This document shows positions 1 through 10,797 of a DNA stretch of 64,000 nt, in pieces. A model generated the notes under the pieces. The model saw nothing but the letters and a program-made list of their open reading frames with translations. It was not told where the DNA came from and searched no databases. Within the stretch, counting starts at the first letter, position 1, and the number at the start of each line of letters is the position of its first letter. The stretch is taken from positions 191,959,741 to 192,023,740 of the forward strand of contig CM041465.1 of NCBI GenBank assembly GCA_023213395.1, given 5' to 3'. The DNA comes from Cycas panzhihuaensis (lineage: Eukaryota > Cycadophyta). Position numbers and translations under genes: made by a program.

Positions 1-186
1 CTTTGAAGATTTGGTAAGACAAAGGGAAATTGATTAAGGAATGGCCTAAATCTAGTTCTTCAAGACAATAGTTTGTTGAGCCTAAGACTGAGTTGAAGGA
101 GTAGGAAGAAATTAAAGAGGAGTATGAAAATACTTGAGTCACAGTTAGATACGTAGTTTGAGGTTGCTCCCCCTATTAAAAGATTC

Positions 187-1127
187 CCCAAGTGATATTA
201 GCAATAGCTACATAGTTCAAATGGCAGTTACACTAACTCAATGTTAAAAGTTCCTTCCTTAATGGAGATCTTGCAAAGGAGGCTTATATGAAGCAACCAT
301 TTAAATATGCTTCTAAGGGCAAAGAGCATTTAGTATGTCATTTGAAGAAGGAAGCTTTGTATGGCCTTAAATAAGTTTCAAGAGCTTGGTATTCTAAGAT
401 CAATCAGTATTTTCTAGATAAGAGGTTTGAGAGATCATTAACAGATCCAAACCTATATATCAAAGTTGAAGGAAATTTAGTCATCTTTGTAGTATTATAT
501 ATAGATAATCTTGTGATCATAGAGAATGCCACCTCAAAGGTTGAAGACCTAAAGGATGATCTTAAGAGGACATTTGAGATGATAGATCTTGGTTTATTCC
601 ACTACTTTTTAGGAGTGAAAGTGTGGCAAAAGCCTAGGAAAAATTTCATTTCATAAATTGAGTATGCCAGGAAAATTATGAAGAGATTTAAAATGGAGAA
701 TTATAAACCTATATATAATCATATGGAAACAAACTTAAAATTGATATATCTAGATAATGATAAGGAGCAAGTTAATGTCACAATGCTTAAATAATTAGGT
801 GATAGTTTAATCTATTTGACTACTACTAGGCTTAATATTTCCTTTATAGTTGGTATGATATTGAGGTTCATGGCTAAATCAAAGTAGAGCCATTAAAAAG
901 TTGCAAAGAGGATCCAAAAATATTTGTAAGGGACATTGTACTTAATATTGGAGTTTAGCCAAGAAGATAATTTTAGGCTAACAAGATATTCAGATTTTGA
1001 TTAGGCTAAATGTGACAATAGCAGAAGGTCCACTTCAAGTTATTGCTTTTGTATAGGTTTTGTTATTATTACTTGGAGCAACAAGAAATAACATAATGTT
1101 TATTTATTATGTTTTGAGGTAGAATAC
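187..1127 (+). pseudogene. Copia-1 RT/RNase H remnant, 5' piece
   Basis: Ty1/copia pol fragment read on + through stops. Recognisable peptides are the FLNGDL-like palm segment near 270, EALYGLK near 352-372, the active-site region as LYIDNLVI near 495-520 (canonical YVDD changed to YIDN), and FEMIDLGLFHYFLGVK near 570-620. RNase H starts near 960 with RSTSSYCF and ITWSNKK. The N-terminal half of RT and everything upstream are missing or unreadable. The frame breaks off in the motif that normally reads E-A-E-Y and resumes at 11580, so Gypsy-1 landed inside this gene. It is clearly inactive. Confidence 0.85.
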
Positions 1128-1958
1128 TGTTGACTTAGGGGGTATCTTAGTACACTTACAAGATACCTCTTACACTTGTCAAGGTTACACAGTGCTATAA
1201 TCTAGTTCAGGATACTATCAACATGGTCATTCACATATATTTCACAAAATTCTACCACAATGGTACATAGCAATACATAAATCAACACATACTCAGTAAT
1301 TCATCATCACAACATAAAGAATACACCATTTTCCATGTAACTCTTCCTTTTATTAAGTAATCAATTTAATTACACAGAGGCTGGAATGCATTCCTAAGCA
1401 TTCTAGTAACATACATTCCTTCTGTTACATATACGTACGCAGATGGTGCTTATCATACAATTCTACTCCAACTGGCTATCATACGTGCTGGCTTTCACAC
1501 CTTTGCGTACCTTTGATAGTCGGCTCTCACCCTAACTTGGTGGTTCATGCGTACCTCCTTAAGTACTCATGTTGGTACCTTTTGGCTAAAGGGTTATGAC
1601 TGCCTGTCATAACCATACCCCTTCAGTCATACGTACCCTTTCATTAATCACTTGTTTAGGCACTTAATTAATTATTCTTTGTATCTATACGTGCATGCGT
1701 ATGTCCGGCGACTCCACGGGCCTTCCTTTGGTCCCTTTGAGTCATGCGTACCGCTTCCACTTGGTTCTGTTCCGTTGTTGGTACGTATGTATCATACGTA
1801 CCCGTTCTAGGTACGCACATGTCATACGTACCCAGAATGTTAATTTCTCTATCGTTTTGCCTCGTGCATACCTTTGTATGGTCCATACCTACACAACTCA
1901 GGTTGCCTGACCTACCTCTAGTCCTCTCACAGCCATAGGATCATTTTATACTCCAACA
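1128..1958 (-). repeat. 3' LTR of Gypsy-1
   Basis: 831 bp, starts TGTTGACTTA and ends ATACTCCAACA on +. It aligns with the copy at 10798-11579 over its whole length. The middle (about 1425-1890) is crowded with variants of the palindrome TACGTA and of GCGTACC. No classic polypurine tract abuts it on the internal side. The nearest purine run on - is GCGGGGGAGGGA near 2036-2048, about 80 bp inside. Confidence 0.93.
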
Positions 1959-2067
1959 TCTATCATGGGTCAATAGTTATGGGTTTGAGCATCCTTGCTA
2001 AATAAAACTCCAAAAATTTTTAAAATTTTGGGGTATCCCTCCCCCGCTCTATCTCAAGGTGACTCCT

Positions 2068-3056
2068 ACTGCCTTTGTTCTCCCAAAATCTCTTCATTTA
2101 TCTATGTCAGGGTGGTAATAATAACATCCTTCTCTTTTATTTTGTCTTGAAGGGCAGTTATCTTAGCCTTATACCCTTCCTCCATCTCCTGAATTAATTG
2201 AATGATGGGTCCTGCTTTGTCCTGTGGTGTAGGAGGTGTTGAAGGTTCCCCTACCTCCGTTACCTGAGGGAAGTCTTCCCATTCCTCCCAGGAGGCTTCT
2301 ACTTCTTCTTCCTCCTCCTTTAATTCTTCTTCTCCCTTCTTCCTCTTACCTCGTCTATGGATAACCTATTTTGTCTGAAGGGGAATGGGTGTGCTTGGTG
2401 TGTTCTATAACTAGGTAAGTACTTTCTGCATTTGTCTTTGTACTTTTCTCTTTGCTTCTAAGCTGTTCACTATGTCTGGAAATTTTGTTGCCCACAGTTT
2501 GATGATTGGCTCCCGAGGAGAGATAGTAGTCCTAGTCAGCTGCACCTCTGGACACTGATAGAATAAAATGGCCAAAAGCAAGGAGGGATGTTAGAATGGA
2601 TGTGTCCTAATCTCCTTGAGCTGCTGCCTCATATTCTCTGCTAAGAATTCAGACCAATTCAACATTTTGCCATCCCAAATTTTCAACAACACCTACATCA
2701 TGCCTCCCTGAATGTAGGTGTACTTCCGTTTGGACAAAAATATGGAATTGATCACTTTAGCCACCCACTGAAGTCTAACATCCATGATGTCTTTTGGTTC
2801 CTAGTGGAATTTCTCCTTTATTTGGAAGCCTTGTGATGGTATGAACTATGTCTACATCCATTTTGGCCTTCCTGTTATCCTCCTTCAGTGCCATTAGGAT
2901 TTGGTCCATAAGTTTAGAATCATAATACATAGGGTTACAGTAGATGTAGTCTCCCCAACCTGCTTGTTTAACCCTGGCCTGGAATTGAGCTGGTAAGGCT
3001 TGTAGCTCCTGCTTGAGTTTTGGTATGTATGCCTCCTAGCATCCTGATGTCCTCAT
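2068..3056 (-). pseudogene. Additional ORF (aORF) downstream of integrase, Gypsy-1
   Basis: A decayed ORF of about 330 codons on -, between integrase and the 3' LTR. A possible start Met is at 3056. There is an early stop, then about 75 clean codons (with AQFQARVKQAGWGDYIYCNP), a frameshift near 2800, then a second block with LQWVAKVINSIFLSKRKYTY, an in-frame stop and LNWSEFLAENMRQQLKEI near 2620-2670. The C-terminal third is very acidic, then Pro/Thr-rich, then coiled-coil-like (LQDKIKEKDVIITTL), ending near 2102. The same ORF is recognisable in Gypsy-2 at 13970-14579, so it belongs to the family. I recognise no known domain. Athila/Tat-group elements are known to carry extra ORFs at this position, but I cannot say this one is homologous. 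Confidence 0.7.
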
Positions 3057-3343
3057 GATGGCTGTGGAGTCCCAGAAATAAGACAAGTAACCTAAGCGTA
3101 TAAACCGTAACCCTATGTACGTACCTCTGAGGAATGCTTGTCGTTTTTATGCCTTTGCATACTGCAATGCATATCAGAGTGAATTCTTTGCGTTTCGTGC
3201 TGTACGGATGCATGACAAATTTTTCGGAGTCCGTTCTGCTCTACGTACTGCACGGGAATGCTCGCAGGTATGTAATGATTTATCGTTTTATGGATTTTTG
3301 TCTTATACGTGCCCTCGGTACATATAGTGTTAAGGGTTTCCAT

Positions 3344-3720
3344 TATGCATACTCGATTACATACGTTTTTGGTACGTAGAATATAATTAAGCACTTGAGT
3401 GTATTTTCCATTGTACGTACCCAACTACGTACTTTTTTGGTACGCATAATATAGTTTGTTTAACTTACTTCTCTTTGCACTGTGCATATCTGCCTGTATA
3501 CTTTTTAGGTACGTATAATGTAATTGAGCCACTTAAAATTTATTTATACTGTGCGTACCTGACTGCATACTTTTCATGTACGTATAGTGTAATTTTGAGT
3601 CACTTTTTTAAACTGTATGTACTTCAGTGTATTTCCTTGGTACGTATAGTGTATTTTTTAAATTTTATCACTTTTTCAACTGTATGTGCCTGGTAACATA
3701 CCTTTTTTATACATATACTG
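3344..3720 (-). repeat. ~65-bp tandem array with ACGT palindromes
   Basis: About six diverged units of 64-68 bp starting near 3344, 3411, 3479, 3549, 3612 and 3677. Each unit has, on +, a CTGTGCGTACCTG-like start, a run of T, then GGTACGTATAGTGTAAT, then a CACTT-plus-T-rich tail. Looser copies of the ACGT-containing core continue down to about 3115. The array lies between the integrase and the aORF. Ogre-type plant gypsy elements are known to carry tandem repeats near their 3' ends, so the location has precedent. The ACGT hexamers match those in the LTRs. Confidence 0.8.
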
Positions 3721-3869
3721 TATTTTGCTTATATGCTGTTGAATTTCCCTCTCATTTTCTCAGATTATGATGCTGTTACTTATGTCTGTGATGAGTTATG
3801 GTTGTTTTTTAATTTTTTTCTAATTTTTTTTCCTTTTTTATATCCATACTGAACTAGATCATGGCTTGG

Positions 3870-5060
3870 TATCAAGGCATTTGGTTGTACCTCAATATCA
3901 TGCAATACGATATGGTACAACCAGCTGATCCAGCTAGTAAGCTGGCTACTCAATATATGGCTTGAGTGCGCCACCGCTTTGCAGAGTTGGTAGCAGAGGT
4001 CCATCGATCTCTCGAAGCTGCACCGATCCATTCTCAAAGATTCGTTCTGTGATGTATGGTCCCAACCACCGCATCTTGAGTTTACCCAGGTGCGTTTTGA
4101 ATTTGCTATCATATAGCAACACTTAATCACCTTCGTTGAATTAAGGTTTTTGTAGATGGCAGTTGTGCCATGCTTTTTGCTGCTGCTTCTCCACATGTTG
4201 CAACCAGTTTGCCATGTGTCACTTTTCTTCTAATCGTACTAAATCTTCCAATCATCGTTCTAAAGACTGGAGGTCGACCAATCGACATTGCATCGTAACT
4301 CGTAAACTGGGCATCTCAAATTCTGTTGGGAGGATGGCTTATGTGCCATACGCAAGCTGGAATGGAGTCTGTCTAATTGACCTCTTGTATGTCATTCGAA
4401 ATGCCCATAGCATGGATGGTAATTTCTCGACCTAATTAGATCTGTCGATGTCATATATCTTCTACAAGTAATTCTCGATTATCTTATTCAAACTTTCTGC
4501 TTGACCATTGGCTCTCGAGTAGTATGGAGTAGATTTTTGATGGCTAATCATAAATGTTGATGTCAATGTTTCGATAGTTTGATTGAGGAAGTGGGCGCCT
4601 TGGTCACTTATGATCTCTGAGGGGCATCCAAATCGTGTAATCACTACCTCATACAGAAATCTCACTGTACTTTCTGTATCGACTTTCCATAATGTCTGCA
4701 CTTCTACCCACTTTGTCGTGTAGTCGATTGCCACCAGGATGTATTGAGCTTTCGATCTACACGCGGCTAGTTTGATTGGCCCCACGAAGTTGAGCCCCCA
4801 TTTCTTGAATGGTGCCAAAGGTAAAATAGGATGTAAAGATTGGAAATCCTATCGATTAGGTTTCCCCACCCGTTGGCAATAGTTGCACGCTTGAATCCAC
4901 TTTTTGACATCCTCGAACATAGACGGCCACTAGAACCTGGACATCAAAATCTTCTGCCATATGGCCAATTTCCCTATGTGGCTACCCGCTACTCCTTCAT
5001 GCACCTGCGACATGATCTGGTTTATCTTGTGCAGTCAAACACAATGTCGTAACACGTCGT
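3870..5060 (-). pseudogene. Gypsy-1 integrase
   Basis: Read on - from 5060 to 3870. The zinc-binding part has HEGVAGSH followed by CNYCQ (HHCC intact) near 4890-5030. The catalytic core spans about 4462-4818: the usual first Asp is Asn in GLNFVGPI (codon 4789-4791), while the second (IISDQGAHF) and the Glu (ANGQAESLNK) are present. The C-terminal region includes RWLGPYITERIFENG near 4030-4090, the GPY/F module typical of gypsy integrases. Stops interrupt several places (for example ENYL* at 4462). Integrase would insert the cDNA into the genome; this copy cannot. Confidence 0.9.
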
Positions 5061-5269
5061 CTGGCCCCAATTTATATAACTCTCCATTGATGAGTTGATA
5101 TGGCTCTAGTTTTCTGATAAAATTTCTTTTCCTCGTACGATCCAATTTTACTAATATTTCTCCAGTCACTAGATATTCTGGTATTCCCTTATACCAGTCC
5201 GTTGGAACTGCTTCCATACTGAACAGAGCTACATCTGGAAAATCATCTGGCACCCCCGTCGCTTTTTCT

Positions 5270-5660
5270 CCATTTTTAATTCTTGACAACTAATCGGGGA
5301 TAATATGGGCTTTGTCAGGTTTTACAATGACTTTGAAAGAAAATTCTTGAAATAACATCAACCACCTGCCGATTCGTCCTCACATAATCAGTTTATTCAC
5401 CAAATACATCAATGCTTGGTGATCAATGAAAAACAAGAATGGATTTGATAATAAATAGTGTCGAAACTTTTGCAATGCGTATACCATGCCAAGTGCTTCC
5501 CTCTCTGTCATCGTATAATTCTGCTTAGCTCTTGTGAGTTTTCGACTGGCGAAGTAGATTGGATGATCTGTTTTATTGTCACTAGGTTATGCCAATACGC
5601 ATCTAATAGCGTATTGCGACGCATCCACATGCACGTGAAAAGTCTTCTTCCAATTTGGGA
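5270..5660 (-). pseudogene. Gypsy-1 RNase H
   Basis: Gypsy-type RNase H read on -. It has VHVDASQYAIRCVLA near 5600-5640, then a stop where a Gln codon is expected, then YFASRKLTRAKQNYTMTERE, MVYALQKFRHYLL and FIDHQALMYLV toward 5400. These match the conserved blocks of the Ty3-type RNase H that follows RT. A linker with HIIPD*LSRIKNGE leads into the integrase. Confidence 0.9.
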
Positions 5661-6600
5661 ATCACAGTATAGGTGCTGCTACGATGGCTTGTTTCAATGT
5701 TTTGAATGCTTGTTGCTATTCTTCTGTCCATGCCCATTCAATATTCTTTTTCAACAACTCTTCCAGGGGTCCAGATATGTATGCATACCCCCTGATAAAC
5801 TTTCTCTAGTATCCCGTTAATCCCAAAAAACCTTTTAGTTGCTTTCTCGTGAGTGGTGTGGGAAAGTGCAGAATGGTAGATACTTTTACTGGATCTGTCA
5901 GCAATCCTTCCTTGCTGACTATATGCCCTAATAAGTTTCTAAAGGGTACCAGGAAGGTACACTTTTCTAGATTAAGACATAACTTATTTTCTCAGCATGT
6001 TTGCAACATTTCCCTCAGATTCTCCATGTGATCTTTCATCAGTCTATACAACGTCCAGTCGTCTAGGAATATGGCAACTTTTTCTCCAATAAACTTCTGA
6101 AAGATACTAATTACAATTCACTGAAACATAGCTGGTACATTCGTGAGACCGAATGGCATCACTTTGTATAAATATGTTCCCCATTCTATTACAAATGTGG
6201 TTTTTGCTGATCCTCCGGGGTAATCTGCACTTAATTGTACTTGCTGAATCTGTCTGTGAAGGAGTAAATCGCATTTCCTCCCACTGCTTCTAGAATATCC
6301 TCTGTAAAAGGTAACAGGAATGGATCCTTCTTTGTTACTTATTCAACTGTCTATAGTCTACACAGATGCAAATTTTCCCATTTTTCTTGGGAACCACCAC
6401 TACAAGGCTCACCCAGTCACTGTTGTCAATTTCATAAATATAACCCGCTTCCAACATTTTGTCAAGTTCAGCTTTTACTTTTTCTTTATATCTCATATTC
6501 ATCTAGTATGGCCTCTGTTTCACCGGTTTCACATCTTTCACTAAGTCAATGTGATGCATTCCTATCTCCGAAGGAATGCCTTTCAGGTCCTTATACGACC
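5660..6600 (-). pseudogene. Gypsy-1 reverse transcriptase
   Basis: RT read on -. The N-terminal part is DVKPVKQRPY, then MLEAGYIYEIDNSDWVSLVV near 6400-6480, then CIDYRQLNK near 6350. The active site FLDDWTLY (near 6040-6070) keeps both Asp residues. It is followed by NKLCLNLEKCTFL and the thumb with PTPLTRKQLKGFLGLTGY. Several stops fit a C-to-T change on the coding strand (TAG or TAA where Gln is expected, TGA where Arg is expected). The frame also shifts near 6300. Confidence 0.92.
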
Positions 6601-7705
6601 ATGCAAATACGTCACAGAATTCCTCAAATAACTGCTGGGCTTTTTCTACTGTCTGAGGATCCCAATAGTTTCCAATTCGAATGAATTTAGGATTAGCCTG
6701 ACTGCCAATATTAATCTCTGTAGTTTTCAACTTTGTTACACCCACATCTTCTGTATTTTCGGTTTTGTATCCTGGAGCGTCTTCTAGCTTTCTTTCTCCA
6801 ACATTGAATTCTATAAATTCTGCAGGATAGTTCATAACTTCTTCTTCTTCACTATGTGTAGATTCTACCTCTTCTTGGTCTGTTAGGTTTTGTTCTAATT
6901 TTATACTCATTACTCTAATATGTTTTAGGATTTTATCTATTTCTTTGTTATCAGAAGTATGCCTAAAGGTTTTTATGAAGGATTTCTTTAAGTTTTCCCA
7001 TGTCACATCTAAATTTTGTTCCTTCCCTAGGAACCAGTCCTTTGCTACTCTCCCCAAGGTATGGTAAAAATAGTTAGGCCAATTATGTTTAGGTATACTT
7101 AAAGATCTCCATTTTTGTTTATATTTCTGTATGTGTTCCCTAGGATTGTGACCTACATAGAATACTAGAATGGTTAGTTGTGTTGGATGATTGAACTGAA
7201 TTCGAAACATTGTTTGTAAATCCTTCCAATTTCTAAGAGTGGCTTGGTGGGATAGGTACTAGTACCAAGCTTTTCCTCATAAGGTTAGTACTAAGTCCTG
7301 CTGCCATTGGGTTTTATCCTAATTCCCATGTTCCATCCAATACTCAACACAATGTGTTAAATGGGTAGTCCCATATAACTGCTCCCCATAGAATGGTTTA
7401 ACATAGTTCCCAATGTAAATTTGATGGTTTATTTCCTTTGAGATGATGACTCTACTGTCTAGACCAGAATCGCTAGAAGTACTTACAAGCGATCCTCCTT
7501 CCATTTCCTTGGTTTTGGCGCCAATGATTGGAAGAGATCTGTGGCTAGGTGGGTGTACCTCTAAGGAAGAGGAGGATGGAATATTACTTCCTTCCTCAGC
7601 TTGTAATAAGGGGGGGGATAAGGAATCTACCTCAAGACCTACGCCTGAAGTAGATAGGATGTCAGGATTACTATTAACTACAAAAATTATTAGATAAACT
7701 AGGGG
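6600..7705 (-). pseudogene. Protease-RT spacer with second Gag-like domain
   Basis: Between protease and RT the - strand encodes (7210 to about 6930) a segment with GHNPREHIQKYKQKWRSLSI, FYHTLGRVAKDWF and TWENLKKSFIKTFRH. This has the pattern of a plant retrotransposon Gag core: E-H-h..h..W, then TL..xA..W, then TWE.L...F...F. The element already has a separate complete gag at 8690-10657, so this would be a second Gag-like module. An acidic stretch follows (about 6840-6900), then a conserved run up to RT (FIRIGNYWDPQTVEKAQQLF). A small reading frame at 7319-7504 ends in YWMEHGN. Gypsy-2 is collinear here, with the same YWMEH motif near 21375-21395. Confidence 0.65.
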
Positions 7706-7949
7706 TTTGTTAGTCTAGGTTATTATCATCCCTTAAACTATCGTTAGTTAGCATATATTCAAAAGAATCTGAATTATTATCAATGTTTGTAGATACATAT
7801 TTAGACAACAAATTACATCTATAAGAAGAAGAGTTTACTTCATACGCATCCTGTAGCCAGTAATCCAGGAATCTCATACCGTGTTCGTCATCTGAAGAGT
7901 TGTATATCTCCACGAAATATGTTAGTTCTTCTTGCTGGTGATTGGTTGA

Positions 7950-8450
7950 TGTGGTGGGCTCTTCTGCCGTATGATAGAGATGTTCTTCCCCAATAGAAGA
8001 GAATGTTGTGTCGCTCGTAACCGTTGTGTTGGATCCCTCATCTGGAATCATTTCAATCGAGCTTCTTCCCAGTATTGGCAATACTATTTTATTTCCGTTG
8101 TCTGATAATGTGAAGGTTACATTCTTCCAATTCTGAAGGCATTGTGTTTTATACAACCATGGCCTCCCCAAGAGTGTTAGATAGGGTGTTGCCCCTTTCT
8201 CCATTTACACAATTGTGAAGTCGATTCGCACCACTATCACTGCCACATCTACCTTGATATTGGCCAATCTCCCCATAGGTCGTACCAATAGTTCGTTAGC
8301 CAATTTTAATGAATAGGTTGCCACTTCCAGCTTCGGGCTTCCCAATTTACGCCATGTTAAAGCTGGTAACACGTTTACTGCTGCGCCTCCATCAACGAAT
8401 ACCCATGGGAATGTTTCTCCCAAGACTGTCATGGTTACCATTGGATCCAT
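7950..8450 (-). pseudogene. Gypsy-1 aspartic protease
   Basis: Retropepsin-type protease on -. The active-site motif is VDGGAAVNVLP near 8380-8410, with DGG in place of the usual D-S/T-G. The second conserved block is YLTLLGRPWLYK near 8150-8190. A stop separates the two blocks near 8205. The region after 7950 (TSTNHQQEELTYFVE and beyond) is a variable linker. The protease would cut the Gag-Pol polyprotein. Confidence 0.82.
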
Positions 8451-8689
8451 ATCAAATGATGGTATGATTTGCTTCAGACTCTTGGTGATTCTCCGCTATA
8501 ACACTCCTCCTTTGATCCAATCGATAACTTGACATAGAGGAATGGTCAATTGTAGCTGCTTTACCAAATTTTCCATTAGCATCAACATTCTGGGAATATC
8601 CTCTACTGGCAATCCTTTAAAAAGTTCCTCCATTTACACCATTTAAGGTTGCACCTTAGGTTCTTCTGGTAGATTTTCTTTTTCCTTCT

Positions 8690-10657
8690 GTTTATTTTTT
8701 CATACATATACGTATTTGGTCTCTGGTTTACCCATTGGTAATGCATTCTCTTCCCGGACTAGGCCATCCAATACTTGTTTTGCTTTTCTGTATTGATCCA
8801 TTTTTGTCGGTGGATCTAGATATCCTTCATTCAATTTCTCTTTCTGTTTATTTTGTAGTTTGACATTTTTTGTTTCTGGTATGATTGTCATCAGGTTGGT
8901 CGCTTTAGCCTTTCCTTTGCAATCTTTTGTTTTGTGGTCACTTGGACCACAGTTATTACATATGAATGGCTTGTATTTGTATTCTTGCTTTGTTGGGCAT
9001 TCTGACTTCCAGTGCCCAAACTATAGACAGATGAGGCATCTACCCATTGGTGGTTTTTTCCTCGAGGGCTCTTGTGCGCCCCTCGTTGTATAAACATTCC
9101 AAGGTGAGTTGCCTCCCCTTCCCAAACCTCGTCCTTTGAAGGCCTTTCCCCTGGGATTGTAGAAACAATCCTTGGTTGTATGCGTATCAACATCGCTGAT
9201 ATGACACCATCTATCTTGTTGGTGCAACGCACTATTTTTTAAGTTCAATTCACATTCCTTAGTGGTATGTGAATTCTCTTCACAGATGTGGCACCATTTA
9301 GTTATTCTTCCAACATGATCTTTCTTTTTCGGTGTTTCTTCTTCTTCTCGATTATTTCTAATTTTTAATCTAGCCACCTCTTTTCTTAACGCTTCCAACT
9401 CTGATTCCTCTTCTACTACCCCTATCTGGCAAAAGGGTCGGTTGTACTGATTTTGCTTCAATTCTCTAATGTCATCTTGTAATCTCAGTAGCAAGGAGTC
9501 TTGTCCTCCTGCTTGTGCATCCATTTCTATTTCAAAATCTAACGCTAGATCTTGGGCATTCTTAAACGATTTCAGTGGATGAGCATGCATCATGGCTCTT
9601 AATTTCTCATTCAACCCTCTTACAAAGTAGTTTTTTATATTGTGATCTGTTATTGTCTCATTAATCATGTTGGCTGCAATGATTTTCATTCTGTTAATGT
9701 AGGTTAGGACGGATTCTCCTGGCCTTTGTCTGATTTCTCTTAATGTGATTTCCACTGCTTCATTACTACAAAACTTTTGAAATCTTTCCTCGAATGCTTT
9801 CTTAAGCTTTACCCATGGCTCATTCTTGTTTGTTTCTCTGTACCATGCCAAGGGTACTCCTCTCAGCGTATAGGCGAATCATGCTTTGATTTCATCTTCG
9901 TCTGTGATGTTTTTTACATCAATAAGATTCTGAAAGAGATACACATGCTCTGCTGCATCTGAAGTATCATTAAAAATCAGTTTCCCAAAGTATCTATAAT
10001 TATCCATTTTGGGAGATTGTAACTGTCCCCCACCTGGTGGTGATTTTTCCTTTCTCCCCTCCTTCGAGGATGCACTTGGAGTGCCTACCGCTATATTATC
10101 TTTCTCAAAAAGCATATTCTTGAATGGAGTTTTGATGTGTATGGGTTCCACTACACCTTGAACTTGTATAGTCAATGGTGTCACTGTAATATATGATTGA
10201 TCAGATCCCCTTTGTGTCAAATCTTCGAAAAGATGTCTCGTTAGCTTATTCTTCCAATATGTTGAGGGACCTTCCTCTACCTTCTTTTCACTGTCACTTG
10301 GGTCCTTCGAACTGCCCTCCACTAGTATACTTCCCTCTTTAAGGTTTCTTCATGTTTATCATCTACTTTTGGTTTCCCTTCAATCTCTGGGCTAAACAAA
10401 TCATCTCTAATTGGGACTAGTGTCAATAGCATGTGTTCGCCATTAGTTTCCTCTTTCTGAGGTGTCTAGGCTCCACTTGCCTCAGATCCTTCAACGGACT
10501 GTCCCTTAGTCTCATTGTTTTGTGAACTTAATCTCCTCACCCTTCTGAGTTTTGCTTCCTTTGACCATCTTAATGCCCTTTATCTGTTGGTCTCCTTTTC
10601 CTTGGGTGAAGTATCCTTATGGGGCTCCTCTGATCTTGAAGGCCTCTTAGGTGGCAT
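8690..10657 (-). pseudogene. Gypsy-1 gag
   Basis: Capsid/nucleocapsid gene on -. The likely start is the ATG at 10657 (MPPKRPSRSEEPHKD), 141 bp inside the 5' LTR, giving a very basic N-terminus. The frame shifts near 10330 and continues at 10322 (EGSSKDPSDSEKK). The Gag core includes FAYTLRGVPLAWYRETNK and LKKAFEERFQKF near 9780-9900. The nucleocapsid has an intact CCHC knuckle CHICEENSHTTKEC near 9260, a second with its second Cys changed to Ser (CHISDVDTHTTKDC, near 9170-9210), and another intact CCHC CNNCGPSDHKTKDC near 8920-8970. Few stops interrupt it, so it is one of the better-preserved genes here. Confidence 0.9.
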
Positions 10658-10783
10658 TGGAAGGTCCCCTGGCTGCTGGTGGCTTAGTTACAGCCCGCCA
10701 TCACGATGGCATCCAGGGTCCTCTGCCCTTTATACATTCTTTTCTTTGAAACCCTTAGGCCATGTCCCTCCTCAACGGATGTA

Positions 10784-10796
10784 GGCAACGGAACCA
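10784..10796 (-). promoter_or_regulatory. Primer-binding site of Gypsy-1
   Basis: On - the bases next to the 5' LTR read TGGTTCCGTTGCC, one base after the LTR end. This resembles the tRNA-Asp-type site TGGCGCCGTTGCC used by Athila/Tat-group gypsy elements, with two mismatches. It is not the initiator-Met site used by the copia elements in this window. Confidence 0.65.
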
Positions 10797-10797
10797 A

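Noticed and set aside
1668-1938. Overlapping reading frames on both strands in the Gypsy-1 LTR
   Set aside because: Generated by the repeated ACGTAC-type motifs, which read open in several frames.
5458-5820. 120-codon + strand reading frame
   Set aside because: Antisense shadow of the Gypsy-1 RNase H and RT thumb, where the - strand has clear conserved motifs.
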